A stretch of DNA of 64,000 nucleotides from Dugong dugon (lineage: Eukaryota > Chordata > Mammalia > Sirenia > Dugongidae). The translations under genes were made by a program, and so were the position numbers. The notes under the pieces are model-generated. The model searched no databases, had not been told where the DNA came from, and saw nothing but the letters and a program-made list of their open reading frames with translations. Position 1 is the stretch's first letter. Each line of letters begins with the position of its first letter. Positions 40,325 through 52,302 of the stretch are shown here, piece by piece. The stretch is taken from positions 60,963,501 to 61,027,500 of the forward strand of contig CM057469.1 in assembly GCA_030035585.1 (NCBI GenBank), read 5' to 3'.

Positions 40325-40425
40325 AGTAATAAACTCACGTTATTTATTATTTATAATAATTTATATATATAATTTATATTAATAGTATTTTATTATTATT
40401 TATAATAATAATAAAACAGAATAAT
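40325..40425. repeat. AT-rich low-complexity run
   Basis: TTATTTATAATAA-type sequence without a fixed period. Confidence 0.85.
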
Positions 40426-40429
40426 AAAT

Positions 40430-41680
40430 TCTGTTAAGAGCTCATTTTTATGTGTCAAATATGGGCCAGACATCAGTAAACAAAAATGAGTACTTTTTAT
40501 CTGCAAGAACTCACAAGTCTGTGAGTGGTACAAATAACAAAATGGGTAATTACACTGGGGTTGGTATGTGTAGTGATACAAGGAGAGGTACTATAGATGC
40601 CTGTAGGAATGCCAGCTATCTCATTCTTTTAGGGGTGAGGGGGCTGAAGTAAAAGAGATGTCTAAGCTGCAAACTAAAGAATGAGTAGAAATTAGCCTGT
40701 AAATTCGGAGATGGTATAATGAGAAGAAAGCTAAAAAGGCACAGCATGCTAAAATCTGGAAGTGAAAAAAGCTTGGGAGACTTGAAGGTTAAAGAGGTCA
40801 GAAATGAGACTGAATAGTTACCATGGACTTGACTTTGAAGTATCAGGATATTTTTGAGGGGAAAGGGAATGATATTAATCATTTCACTGAAAAAATGGCA
40901 TGAACTGAGACTGGGAAAAACAGATTATACTATTTTAAAGCCATATAAAGAATTCTGAATTTCATCTTAAGGGTAATGGAGAAAAACTAAAGTACGTTTA
41001 AGAGGAAGAGTGATATGATCATATTGGTATTTTTAGAATGCTCTGACAATATGGAAATGGATTAGGGATGCAGAAGTGATATCGGACAAGATAAACTAGG
41101 ATGTTGCAGAAATACTAGTGAAAAATGAGAGTACACTTTACTGTAATATTGGCAGAAAAGAGACCTTATTCAAAATATATTGAGATCTTAAATTTGAGAG
41201 GGTATGATGATGGAATCTGGTAATAAAGCATAGGGAAGATGAGAATTATGTCCAGGCTTCTGGATAACTGGGTGGATGATGGAGCCATTCTATAAGAGAG
41301 GAAATATGGAGGAAAAGCAGATCACAAGTTCGGATTTGAACTTGAGTTTCAAGATCAATGGAAGTGTGCTGTAGGCAATTAAAAACACAGATCTATCAGA
41401 CAGCACAACATAACAGTGGTTTGGAGCTTGGATTCTGGAAACACATACATGAAATTGAAAAAATGTTGCCACTTACTATTACATGACCTTATATACAAGT
41501 TATTTAAATTTGTTCCTCTGTTTCATCACCTGCAAAATGGGATTCATACTACATCCCATTGCGAATACAGTAAATAAGATAAAACATCTAAAAAACATTG
41601 CATATGATAATCCCTTAATAAATATTATTACTATTATTATTAATCTACTATTATTAGTTCTTTGAATATACTAAATTACG
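40430..41680. other. Ancient interspersed repeat, unnamed
   Basis: About 40480-41400 has the layout of a common old mammalian repeat (glycine-rich wording 'gaagtgatatcggacaagat', 'ccaggcttctggataactgg'). About 41400-41600 has MIR-like phrases ('ttatttaaatttgttcctct', 'tcatcacctgcaaaatggga'). Family uncertain. Confidence 0.4.
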
Positions 41681-41689
41681 CATCACTCC

Positions 41690-42055
41690 AAGGCCTTTGT
41701 ATGGCTTTCTTTCTTCCTGTAATGCTCCTTTCCAAGTTTTTATCAGGCTGGCCTGGTGTTACGCTTAATGTTGCAACTCAATTATGACCTTCCCAAAGAA
41801 GTCTTTTTTAGCACCTTATGTAAAGTAGGCTTCCCTAGTAGCTCTTGCATATAACCTGTTATTTCTTTCATTGCTCTTTTCATATTATAATTCCTTGTTT
41901 TTTAAAATTTATTAATTGTCTGTCTTAGCTAGACTGTAAGTTTCAGGAGGCTAGAGATCATGTTTTTGCTTTCTGTCACATAAACAATATCTAACACAGT
42001 GCTTGGCACACAAATGGTCAATGATACTTTATTGAACAAATGAATAAATTCAAAA
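41690..42055 (+). mobile_element. L2 LINE 3' end
   Basis: Typical L2 ending: 'ggcctttgtatggctttctt', 'attgtctgtcttagctagac', 'tgtaagtttcaggaggctag', 'acacagtgcttggcacacaa', 'ttgaacaaatgaataaattc'. Confidence 0.85.
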
Positions 42056-42059
42056 TTTG

Positions 42060-42700
42060 TTCTACTTATAGAAACTACCTAAATTAAAAAAAAAAAAAAA
42101 AAAGAAGATGTAGTGCAGTTTAAAGCTTACAGCATTCATACTCAAGTTGCAGGAAACAACTTGAGGCTCACTCAATCTCTCTGTCTTCCCACTGCCTTTC
42201 TTTAATGGAAGCTGGAAGACGTAAAGGATTGTAATGTTCATTTTATGCAAAGTTATTTTACCTTAGTATTTCTTTTGCCTTTTGTTAAGGGGGTGACAAG
42301 ATACAATGACAGGCAATTCTATTGTTGCTTCTAGTACAAACACACGCTGTAATGTCTTGTTTTTAAAACATTATTTCCTCCCTAATAGAATTCTGCATTC
42401 AATTGAAGTTTCAATGATAATTGTATGCTTTCCTAACAACCACTGATCTAAAGTTAACTACCTAGAAGAAATCTGAGTCATCTAAATCATTTTTAAAATA
42501 TCTTCCAGTTGGTTTGCTGTCATGAACATGTGCCTTTGTTGGAAGAAGAAATTTGTTTCTGGCAGAAATTCTGTTTCCACTAATCTGTGTCCATCCAATA
42601 CCATATGGAAAAAGATTATAAAATCATTGGATTTAGAAGAACAGTGTGGGAGGTGAAAAAAATTAAAGAATTTTATTGGAACCAAATTAAATGGCTCGCT
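42060..42700. other. Unannotated intronic DNA
   Basis: Poly-A run at about 42085-42103; otherwise nothing recognised. Confidence 0.35.
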
Positions 42701-43760
42701 GGTTTACATTTTCTATCCTCTACTTTCTCAACTACAATTCCTTTACATTCCGATATTCTGATTGACATTCTTCCCCCTAATCCAATCATGCTGTAATATC
42801 CCAAACTAGTGGCTTTTCTCAGCACTCACCCTCCTTGACCTCTCTTACCATGTCTGACACAGTATCTTCTAATGGTGAAAATCTGACTTTCTTTTGTTAT
42901 CACTCCACTTCCACTTCCATCCTAGCTTTTGGATTCCTCATTCATTTTCCCTGATGTGTCTTCTTCTTAGGCTCTCCTTTATGTGAACCTCAAAATTAAG
43001 TCCTCCGCTAAGCTTCTTACCATTGTAGCTTTCTTCCTTTGGGACCTTATCTTCCCTTAAGGCTTTGAGTTTATACATCTATGTGCACAACTTTCAAGTC
43101 GTCACACAGAAAAATACACACATACAAGTTTTTCCATCCTTGTTCTGAGTCTCATTTATAGCTCACCAGTTATTACATAACACAATTTTAATGTACTTAA
43201 AAATAAATGTATCATCTACCTCACTAAACTCAGTACTTTCCCAAAATTCTTTCTTCAGTTTTACCCAATATGTATCTATTCAACCTGCCAATATCCTGGA
43301 CCAGGCCTTTACTGTCTCATCCCTGTCTGACTGAAATAACTTACTAAGTCTCTTCCTTTCTCTCATAGATAAATACAGAAATGACAGATTAATTTCCTGA
43401 TAGCGTAAGTCTGATGATGTTACCACCTCCAAGCCCTCGCTTAAAAATTTACCCTGGCTCCCCATTCACTACATATGAAATTCTAAAAACACAGCATTCA
43501 AGGTGCTCCACAGCCTGTCTCACACTTTGCAGGATGACTTCTCAGTACTTCCTAGTGTGGACTGTTGATGAATCAGATGGGCTATTAGGCTATATCCAGA
43601 AAAAACCTTCATTATATCAAGCTCCATTCCACTGCTATTAATACTCTCATTGTATCGAATTCCCTGTTCTCAACACCAGCTCTGCAAGTCCGTCTAATCT
43701 TCTAACAAGCTTCACACTCTCCAAGAACCTTTTCATAGCAACCCAGTGATGCTGCACTTC
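42700..43760 (+). mobile_element. Probable L2/CR1-type LINE remnant
   Basis: Pyrimidine-rich wording such as 'ctggctccccattcactaca' and 'gtgctccacagcctgtctca' is typical of old L2-type elements on the plus strand. No frame survives. Boundaries approximate. Confidence 0.4.
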
Positions 43761-46140
43761 TGCTTGTGTGAATAATTCAGCATTTATGAGTTATTGCCTT
43801 TTTATTATTCATTTTTTTTAACAGGGGAAAAAGAAACATGCCAAAGATTTCACAACACCATTTTCAAGCCCCACTGGGTTTAAAGTTGTTTAAAAAAAGT
43901 AAGATCTCAAGTAACTGATTCCATACAGATGAAAATATATTCCACAATGACTTTCTTTCTTTACTTCTAGAAAATGAAGATGTTGGATTAGTTTTCTTTC
44001 TTTCTTTTTTATTGTACTTCACCAGTGCCATTTTTGCATATGGAAAAATAAGAATTAGAGATGACAAATACCTTATCTTAACCATCCATTCCAGTTTAAT
44101 TTTTGTGACACTATCACTTACCTACCTCTCGATGTCTCAAAAAATAAAACAACAACAACATATAGGCTAGAAGTTACAAATTACCAGTGTTCAGATCAAA
44201 TCTGGACTTCCAAAGAGTTTTGATCAGCCTACACATATTTACTGAAGCTAAATAAGTTTCCAATGTTTAGTATTTAATGGAAAAATCTAAATTTCTCACT
44301 TCTTTTGAATTTGGAAAATCTGGTATCATGGGTCACGGCAGCAAATGGCTAGAGTTGAAAGCATCTGTTCCCTTTTAGATCATTCTTTCTTACATATGAC
44401 CCACTTTACTAATTTACATTACTGGCTTGTATCTATAGACTCTTCAGTTTTACACTTCTGAAGATAATATAGTTAGTCTAATGAATCAAGGTCTACTAGC
44501 TCTTACCTTATTTTAAGAGTAACTTGGAAGAATGAAAATTATACCAGGAATATAATACAGTAAATAAATGAAATATAAATTTAAAAATGTGTGCTAAAAA
44601 AAAAAGAAAGAAAATCATCTTAATACAGAGTATTCCTATAGCTTATAGAAGAAACTGTAAGCAATACAACCAAGACACATTTATCAATCAACTGTTATAC
44701 ATCAGGCACTGAGGTAGGTTCATAAGATGCAAAGGTAATTAACAGAAGGCCCCAATCTGGTAGGAATTCATAATTTTACTGAGGGAACTGTCTTCCATGT
44801 GATGTAAGTGTATGCAGGCCTAAAGAGGATGGGGATGGTATCATGAATGATCTCACATCAGAGTTGAGCCTTGAAAGAGAATTAGCTTTGCTAAGCACAG
44901 GAAGTACAGTAGTGTATTCTGTTCACATGATCTTACTACTGTTACTTTTTTAGAGGATAAAAAATTAAAATATTTGTACTTTTATAAGTTAGAATTTGAA
45001 AAATTAACCATCACTGTTTTTTCTTGTGTTTTATAAAACTTTAAAATAAAATATACATGTAGTTATTTAAAAAAAGAACAAAAACAAAGGTAGGTTATGT
45101 ATCCTTTAATGTTGTTCAAAAGTTGTAACTCATAAAACACAAATAAAATAAAAAAAAATAACTAAAATGGCAAAATCAGTAATAACCACGATAAGACTTA
45201 AAAAAAAAAATTTACAAAAAGCAAGTGCCTCACTGAAAAGAGATGAAGAATTAGAACCACCCAAAATGTCTGCATAGTCAGTAAGAATTCTCCACGGGTG
45301 GAAATTTTAGAACAGAAAAGGTAAGAAAATAATGTTGGCACAAGATTTAAATGAGAGAGTCCGCTACTTTTAACAAGAATATCAGTTTAGAAATTAGGTT
45401 TTGAGTGGGGCCAGAAAAAAGTTTGCCTTATTTTATGAAACATAAAAACCATCCTTCCAGAGATTACTTTATGCAAGAAAACCTATGACTTTAAAGGTAA
45501 AACTTAACTCTCTGAATCCTTAAAAGATAAATGAAAGATGCATAAATTTCATTTGAAAGCTTTATGACATGGAAGAACATTAATGTAAATCTCAAGATGA
45601 TTTTGAAAGATTAACAGAAGACTTATTCAGATGAATGAACCATTGCTGAGTCTTGACTATACTGTTGTTTTGATATTCCCTTCCAAAGACTGCTCCATAT
45701 GCTATGCTTCTAAAGAACTGTGTAAATAAGTTATTACATGAGCACATGATAAATTTTTGTTATAATTATCTTGCATGTTGTAGGTATTCAATAATAAGGC
45801 CCACCAGACCAAAATCAGTTTCAGAGTAAAGATCACAATCATATGTGTATCACGGTCTGCTTTATTAAAAATAAATTGTCATAAGTTTAGCTTTATGATT
45901 TGATGATAGTGTTCAGTCCTAAAATGTAATTTAAGGTTACATAAACTAAGAAAATATAATACTTATTAAAAAAAAAATAGAGAATAATCAACATTGCCTG
46001 AGACCAAACATTTCTGCAAAAAAAAGTTTAACAAGAATTTGAAATTTCCATATTCAATTATTTCAATACAGTTTGATTATAATAATAAATATATAATAAA
46101 TAAGTATACTGGCATTGTATGTCTGTAGAGACCCATTAAA
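43760..46140. other. Intronic DNA, mostly unassigned
   Basis: AT-rich with several A-runs. About 44690-44890 resembles an old mammalian repeat ('acatcaggcactgaggtagg'). About 44145-44160 is a short CAA run. No exon seen. Confidence 0.35.
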
Positions 46141-46142
46141 AG

Positions 46143-46330
46143 CTTGGATGTCACAAGCAGTTTGCAACTGACTGCTAACCAAACTGTTGGTGGTTGGAAC
46201 TCACTCAGTGGTGCTGCAGAAGAAAAGACCTGGTGACTGCTTCTGTAAAGATTACAGCCAAGAAAACCCTATGGAGCAGTTCTACTCTGTAACACATGAA
46301 TCAGGGGCCAACTTGACAGCAGCTAACAGC
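46143..46330 (+). mobile_element. AfroSINE, longer-body subtype
   Basis: Head diverged (gcttggatgtcacaagcagt), then 'ctgctaaccaaactgttggt', 'agacctggtgactgcttctg', 'gattacagccaagaaaaccc', and tail 'gacagcagctaacagc'. Same subtype as the copy at 17970. Confidence 0.88.
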
Positions 46331-46429
46331 AAGAGACCCATTATAGTAAAACCCACAAAAGCTGGAAATTGTGTAAGGTGGAAACCTGTCAGAGAGGAAA
46401 ACTCAAATATTTTTCCACTAGAACAATTG

Positions 46430-49400
46430 TTGTTGCTGTTGTTAGGTGCCATCAAGTCAGTTCTGACTCATAGTGAGCCTACGTACAACAGAAGGAAACA
46501 CTGCTCAGTCCTGAGCCATCCTCATGATCGATGTTTTGCTTGAGCCCATTGTTGCAGCCACTGTGTCAATCCATCTCATTGAGGGTCTTCCTCTTTTTCG
46601 CTGATCCTCTACTTTACCAAGCATGATGTCCTTCTCCAGGAACTGGTTCCTCCTCATGACATGTCCAAAGTACATAAGACAAAGTCTCAGCATCCTTGCT
46701 TCTAAGGAGCATTCTGGCTGTACTTCTTCTGAGACAGATTTGCTCGTTCTTCTGGCCAAAAAAAACAAAACAAAACCAGTTGCCACTGAGTCAATTCTGA
46801 CTCATAGTGACCCTATAGGACAGAGTAGAACTGCCCCATAGAGTTTCTAAGGAATGACAGGTGGATTCAAAATGTGAACCCTTTGGTTAGCAGCCAAATG
46901 CTTAACCACTGCACCACCAGGGCTCTGGCAGTCCATGGTATATTCAATATTCTTTGTTAAAACCATAATCCAAAGGCATTAACTCTTCTTTGGTCTTTCT
47001 TATTCATTGTCCAGCTTTTGAATGCATATGAGGAGCTTGAAAATACCATGGCTTGGGTCAGGCGTACCTTAGTCCTTAAAGTGACATCTTTGCTTTTTAA
47101 CACTTTAAAGAGGTCTTTTGCAACACATTTGCCCAGTGTAATGTGTCGTTTGATTTCTTGACTGCTGCTTCCATGGGCATTGATAATGGATCCAAGTAAA
47201 ATGAAATCCTTGACAACTTCAATATTTTCTTCATTTATCATGATGTTGCTTATTGGTCCAGTTGTGGGAATTTTTGTTTTCTTAATGTTGAGGTGTAATC
47301 CATCCTGAAGGCTGTGGTCTCTGATCTTCATCAGTAAGTGCTTCAAGTCCTTTTCACTTTCCGCAAGCAAGGCTGTGTTATCTGCGTACTGCAGGTTGTT
47401 AATGCTTCTTCCATCAATCCTGATGCCATGTTCTTCTTCGTAAAGTCTAAGCTTCTCATATTATTTGCTCAGTATACAGATTGAATAAGCATGGTGAAAG
47501 GATACAACCCTGATGCACACCTTTCTTAATTTTAGGAAAGCAGTATCCCCATGTTCTCTTGGAAAGATTGCCTCTTGGTCTATGTACAGGTTCCGCATGA
47601 GTACAATTAAGTGTTCTGGAATTCTCATTCTTCACAATGTTATAATTTCTTATGATCCACACGTTTGCATAGTCAATAAAACATCTTTCTGGTATTCTCT
47701 GCTTTCAGCCAGGATCCATCTGACATCAGCGATGATATCCCTCATTCCACGTCCTCTTCTGAATCTGGCTTGAATTTCTGGCAGTTCCCTGTCAATGTAC
47801 TGCTGCAACTGCTTTTGAATGATCTTCAGCAAAATTTTACTTGCCTGTGATATTCATGATATTGTTTGATAATTTCTGCATTGGGCTGGATCAGCTTTCT
47901 TTGGACTGTGTGTAAACATGGATCTCTTGCCCAGTAGCTATCTTCCAAATTTCTTAGCATAGGCAAGCAGACACTTCCAGTGTTACACCCATTTGTTGAA
48001 ATATCTCAGTTGGCATTCTGTCAATTCCTGGAGCTTTGCTTTTTGTTATTGCCTTCAGTGTAGGTTGAATGTCTGCCTTCAGTACCATTGGTTCTTGATC
48101 ATATGCAACTTACTAAAATGGTTGAACATCGACCAGTTCTTTTTGCTACAGTGACTCTGTGTATTCCCTCCATCTTCTTTTGATGCTTTCTGCATCGTTC
48201 AATATTTTGTCCATAGAATCCTTCAGTATTGAAACTCGAGGCTTGAAGTTTTTCTTCAGTTCTTTCAGCTTCTGTAATCCTCAGCCTGTTCTTCCTTTCT
48301 GGTTTTCTAACTCCAGCTCTTTGCACATTTCATTGTAATACCTTCATTTGTCTCCTGGAGCCGCCCTTTGAAATCTTTTGTTCAACCCTTTCACTTCATC
48401 ATTTCTTTCATTCACTTTAGCTACTCTACCTTCAAGAGCAAGTTTCAGAGTCTCTTCTGACATCCATTTAGTCTTTTCATTCTTCCTATCTTTTTAATGA
48501 CTTCTTGCTTTCTTCATGTATGATATCCTTGATGTCATCCGACAACTCATCTGGTCTCAGGTCATTAGTGTTCAGTGTGTCAAACCTATTCTTGAGACGG
48601 TCTCTAAATTCAGGTGGAATATACTCAAGGTTGTACTTTGGCTCTTCTGGATTTGTTCTACTTTTCTTCCACTTCAGTTTGAACTTGCGTATAAGAAATT
48701 GATGGTTTGTTCTGCAGTCGGCCTCTGGCCTTGTTCTAACTGAAGATATTGAGCTTCTCCATCTTCTCTTTCCACAGATGTAATCAATTTGATTCTTACA
48801 AATTTCATCTGGTGAGGTCATGTCTATAGTCACCGTTTATGCTGTTGTGAAAACGTATTGGCAGTGAATAAGTTGTTGGTCTTGCAAAATTCTATCATGT
48901 GATCTACAGCATTGTTTCTATCACCAACGTCATATTTTCCAACTTTCACATTCCAATCATCAGTAAATATCAATGCATCTTGACTGCATGTTTGATCAAT
49001 TTCAGACTGCAAAAGGTGGTAAAAATTCTCATTTTCTCCATCTTTGGTTTTAGTGGTTCATGCATAAATTTAAATAAGTCATGTTAACTAGTCTTCCTTG
49101 TAGGCGTATGGATATTATCCTATCAGTGACTGCGATGTACTTCAGGATAGATCTGGGGGATGTTCTTTTGACAATGAATGGGATGCCATTCCTCTTCAAT
49201 TTGTCATTCCAGCATAGTAGACCATATGATTGTCTGATTCTAAACAGCCAATACCCATCCATTTTATCTCACTAACGTCTAGGATATTGATCTTTATGCA
49301 TTCCATTTCTTTTTGATGACTTCCAGTTTTCATAGATTCATGCTTCATGCATTCTATGTTCTGATTATTAATGGATGTTTGTAGCTGTTTCTTCTCATTT

Positions 49401-49596
49401 TGAGTCCTGCCACATCAGCAAATAAAGGTCCTGAAAGCTTTTCTCCATCCACATCATTAAAGTCAACTCTACTTTGAGGAGGAAGCTCTTCCCCAGTTGT
49501 ATTTTGAGTGCCTTCCAATCTGAGGGGCTCATTTTCAGTCTCTGTATCAGACAATATTCTGCTGCTATTCATAAAGTTTTCACTTGCCAATTTTTT
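46430..49596 (-). mobile_element. RTE-class LINE, near full length
   Basis: The 3' end is at the left (attgttgttgctgttgttag). In coding order from the right: N-terminal acidic region (near 49350-49590, SDTETENEPLRLEG), APE endonuclease (near 48830-49260, with TDDWNVKVG and ISIRLQG), linker, and RT (about 47000-47900, with QARFRRGRGMRDIIADV and GVHQGCILSPCLFNLY). The catalytic block reads YADN instead of YADD (near 47377), so the second aspartate is lost. Several stops and frameshifts split it. About 3 kb without the inserted SINE (46757-46925). Confidence 0.93.
46757..46925 (-). mobile_element. AfroSINE inside the RTE LINE
   Basis: Tail at left (ccagttgccactgagtcaat) with an AAAAC-rich poly-A, head at right (accactgcaccaccagggct). 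CTGGC flanks both sides, a short duplication. It is inserted in the 3' part of the LINE in the same orientation. Confidence 0.92.
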
Positions 49597-49776
49597 TTAG
49601 CTGAAAAGAGACAAGAACCTTCCCCCAGAGCCAACAGAGAAACAAAGCCTTCCCCTAGAGCTGACAGCCTGAATTTGGACTTCTAGCCTCCTAATATGTG
49701 AGAATATAAATTTCTCTTTGTTAAAGACACCCCACCTGTGGTATTTGTTATAGTAGCAGTAACAAACTAAGACAAT
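49597..49776 (+). mobile_element. 3' part of a MaLR/ERV-L-like LTR
   Basis: Nearly the same wording as the end of the solo LTR at 28463-28982: 'gacaagaaccttcccccaga', 'gacagcctgaatttggactt', 'tttgttaaagacaccccacc', ending CAAACTAAGACA. The 5' part is absent; its left end is the RTE junction. Confidence 0.85.
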
Positions 49777-50227
49777 GGTGATTTCAATTGAGGCAGAAGA
49801 GAAATTTGACAAAATCCAGCACCATTTCATTGTAAAAAACACTCATCAAACTAGGAATGGAAGAGTAATTCCACAATATAATAAAGGGTTTGTAATTAAA
49901 GAAAACAAAACCCCACAGTTCACATCATACTCAATGGTGAAAGACTGAAAGCTTTCCTCTAAGATCAGAAACAAGACAAGGATGCCTGCTTTCACCATTG
50001 TTATTCAACATTTTACTGGTAGTTCTAGCCAGAGCAATTAGGCAAGAAAAAGACATAAAAGGTATCCAAATCAAATAAGAAGAAATAGAACTATACCTTC
50101 TCCTTACTTATCAACTATCTCATTATCCGATACTTCACATTTATGACAATAGTAAAAAATCTACTATCTGACTATTTTGCACATTAATGACATACATCTG
50201 GCAGTAATGAACATCAGCATGCAAGGC

Positions 50228-50440
50228 AAGAGTAATGTTGGCTTTGATGGTTAAGGTTATGTGTCCACTTGGCTGGGCCATGATTCTCAGTGGTTTGGCA
50301 GTTATGTAATGATGTAATTTGGTAGTTGTGTAATGATGTAATTTGATAGGTAGGTAATGATGTAATTTGGCAGTTATGTAACAATGTAGTCATCCTCCAT
50401 AATGACCTGTCTTTGGGACCTAACCAGTTGGTAAGTGAGG
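50228..50440 (+). mobile_element. 5' part of an ERV-L/MaLR-like LTR with internal minisatellite
   Basis: Begins like the LTR at 28463 ('acttggctgggccatgattc'). It contains 24-bp units at 50297, 50321, 50345 and 50369 (ggcagttatgtaatgatgta plus attt), four in a row with a few changes, then 'catcctccataatgacctgt'. Confidence 0.7.
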
Positions 50441-50758
50441 AGAGGGTGCATTTCTGTTTGCAGATGACATGACCCTATATGTAGAAAATACCAAAGGATC
50501 CACATGAATGTTATTAGAGCTAATGAACAAATTCAGCAAAGTTGTAGGGTATAAGATCAACATGCAAAAATCAGTTATATTTCTATACACCAATAATAAA
50601 CAATCTGAAAATAAAATTAAGAAAATTCCATTTACAATAGCAACTAATACCAATGAATAAATTTAACCAGATAGGTGAAAAATTTCTACACTGAAAACTA
50701 TAAAGTATTGCTGAAATAAATTAAAAGAGATTACGTAAATGAAAATAAATCCTATGCT

Positions 50759-50878
50759 CATGGATTAAGCCTGCTGCTATCAAGTTGATTCTGATTCACA
50801 GTAACCCTAAAGGACAGAGTAGAACTGCCCCATAGGGTTTCCAAGGAGTGCCTGGTGGATTCGAATGTGCATGGATTA
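50759..50878 (-). mobile_element. 5'-truncated AfroSINE with 9-bp target duplication
   Basis: SINE at 50768-50869: RTE-like tail at left (ctgctatcaagttgattctg), stopping at 'cctggtggattcgaat' so the head is missing. CATGGATTA is repeated exactly at 50759-50767 and 50870-50878. Confidence 0.9.
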
Positions 50879-51185
50879 GAAGACTTAACATTGTTAAGAT
50901 GTCAACTACCCAAAGTGATCTATATATTTAATGCACTCTTTAGGAAAATTCCAAGTCTTTTTTTTTTTTTTTTAAAGAAATGGAGAAGTTGATCCTAAAA
51001 TTCATATGGAATTGCAAGGGGTACCAAATAGCCTAAATAACCTTGAAAAACATACAAAGTTAGACAGCTCACAATTTCCAATTTCAAAATTAATTATAAA
51101 GCTATAGTAATCAAAACAGTGTGGTACTAGTATAAGAATAGACATATAGATCAACAGAATAGAATTGAGATTCAAGAAATAAACC

Positions 51186-51265
51186 TATTGTTGTTGTTGT
51201 TAGGTGCCATTGAGTCAATTCCGACTCATAGGGACCCTATGTACAACAGCCTGGCCTCTTCATCA
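51186..51265 (-). mobile_element. RTE 3' tail fragment
   Basis: ttgttgttgttaggtgccat through ccctatgtacaacagcctgg, the extreme 3' end of the RTE LINE (complement). It stops after about 75 bp. Confidence 0.8.
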
Positions 51266-51389
51266 CTGCTCGATCCTTCCTCACTCTTCTCAAAGGAGAC
51301 TACACTCCAATTCTAGCTGGCTTCCTAATTCCTTTGTTTGTTTGTGAATGCTAAACTGATTAAGCAACACTTTCCTCCCCTTTCTTATT

Positions 51390-51575
51390 GTAGAAAGAGC
51401 GTGATATAATAGAATATTTTGTCTTGAACATCAGTGGTCTTAAGTCTCCCTTACTGCAGTGACTTGATAGCTGTATTATCTTGAAAAAATTACTTTACCT
51501 GTCTTAACTTAGTTTTCTCATCTGGAAACACGGAATAACAATGATTTCCCTATGTCCCTAAAGGAGCAGTTGTAA
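51390..51575 (+). mobile_element. MIR SINE
   Basis: MIR-like order: 'agagcgtgatataatagaat', 'gatagctgtattatcttgaa', 'aaattactttacctgtctta', 'agttttctcatctggaaaca'. Old. Confidence 0.7.
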
Positions 51576-52202
51576 GACCCCAATAACCTAATGTACGTGA
51601 ATCAGCTTTGGCGATGAAAATGAACAGACCTGAGTGCAGAAAACATACTTACTTGCTCAACAACCTGTTTCCCAGGACTTAGGAGTTGGTAGTCTACCTT
51701 ACCAAGGTAGGTATTAATCTCAGCTTTGTCTCAGGTTGTGTTGATGACATTTGGGGGGCTAGCTTTCAACAAAGCCTACAATCTTTCTAAGACCTTAAGG
51801 ATTTTTGAAAACTGGAAAGCCCTATACAAATGTAGATCTCATGATACAGTAAATCACTTATAATATTATCAATATATCTGACATTTTAAATGAGTACATA
51901 CATATTTATTGCATTTAATTCTTCAGTGAGTCATGTTTTCAATTTATGATTGATGATAACACAAGATAACTCCGTCATATTCACTCGTGATAGAAATGGT
52001 TCATATGGTTCATATTCATCAATTCACATTTTTAAGAAGATTATAAATTTGCAGCTTAGCCTTAAAAAAGGAATTCAAACAGCATTTTTATTTTTACCAT
52101 CTCGTGGCATTTCTTTTTATATAGATATGCATAGAATTTTTCAGAGTTATTCTTTCAATCAAAATAGCGAAGTCCGATATTCTTAGTAAAGTGGAGTCTT
52201 AC
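51575..52202. other. KCNT2 intron next to an exon donor
   Basis: No repeat or further exon recognised. Confidence 0.4.
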
Positions 52203-52302
52203 CTTTTCCAGTTTTGAAAGAGCAAGAGAGTAACAGTCTTTGGCTCTGAATTGCATGAATCTCATGTTGGCTGGGTGAGTAAGCTCTGTGATAATACTGA
52301 GA
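52203..52302 (-). CDS. KCNT2: KCNT2 exon: RCK2 ([15 protein letters not shown])
   Basis: 100 bp: one base completing a split Ser codon, then 33 codons reading [33 protein letters not shown]. The acceptor is TTGTTTTCCAG and the donor AAG|GTAAGA, close to consensus. It is the most upstream exon visible and lies in the first half of RCK2. The sequence is almost identical to human Slick as I remember it and distinct from Slack (KCNT1), which has [17 protein letters not shown] here; this and the tail exon support KCNT2 rather than KCNT1. The exon that should precede it (ending ...TLFRLFSS) was not found up to 64000. Confidence 0.95.

Larger units (their letters stand above)
49780..51185 (+). mobile_element. 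L1 ORF2 fragment, interrupted twice
   Basis: Translation follows L1 reverse transcriptase: ISIEAEEKFDKIQHHF near 49785, then MVKD and the TRM-PAF block near 49980. It resumes at about 50445 with the RT motif region (tttgcagatgacatgaccct, i.e. FADDMT-like), [13 protein letters not shown]-like wording and later KKWRS-type C-terminal region to 51185. Stops break the frame. An LTR fragment (about 50230-50440) and a SINE (50768-50869) interrupt it. Confidence 0.85.
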
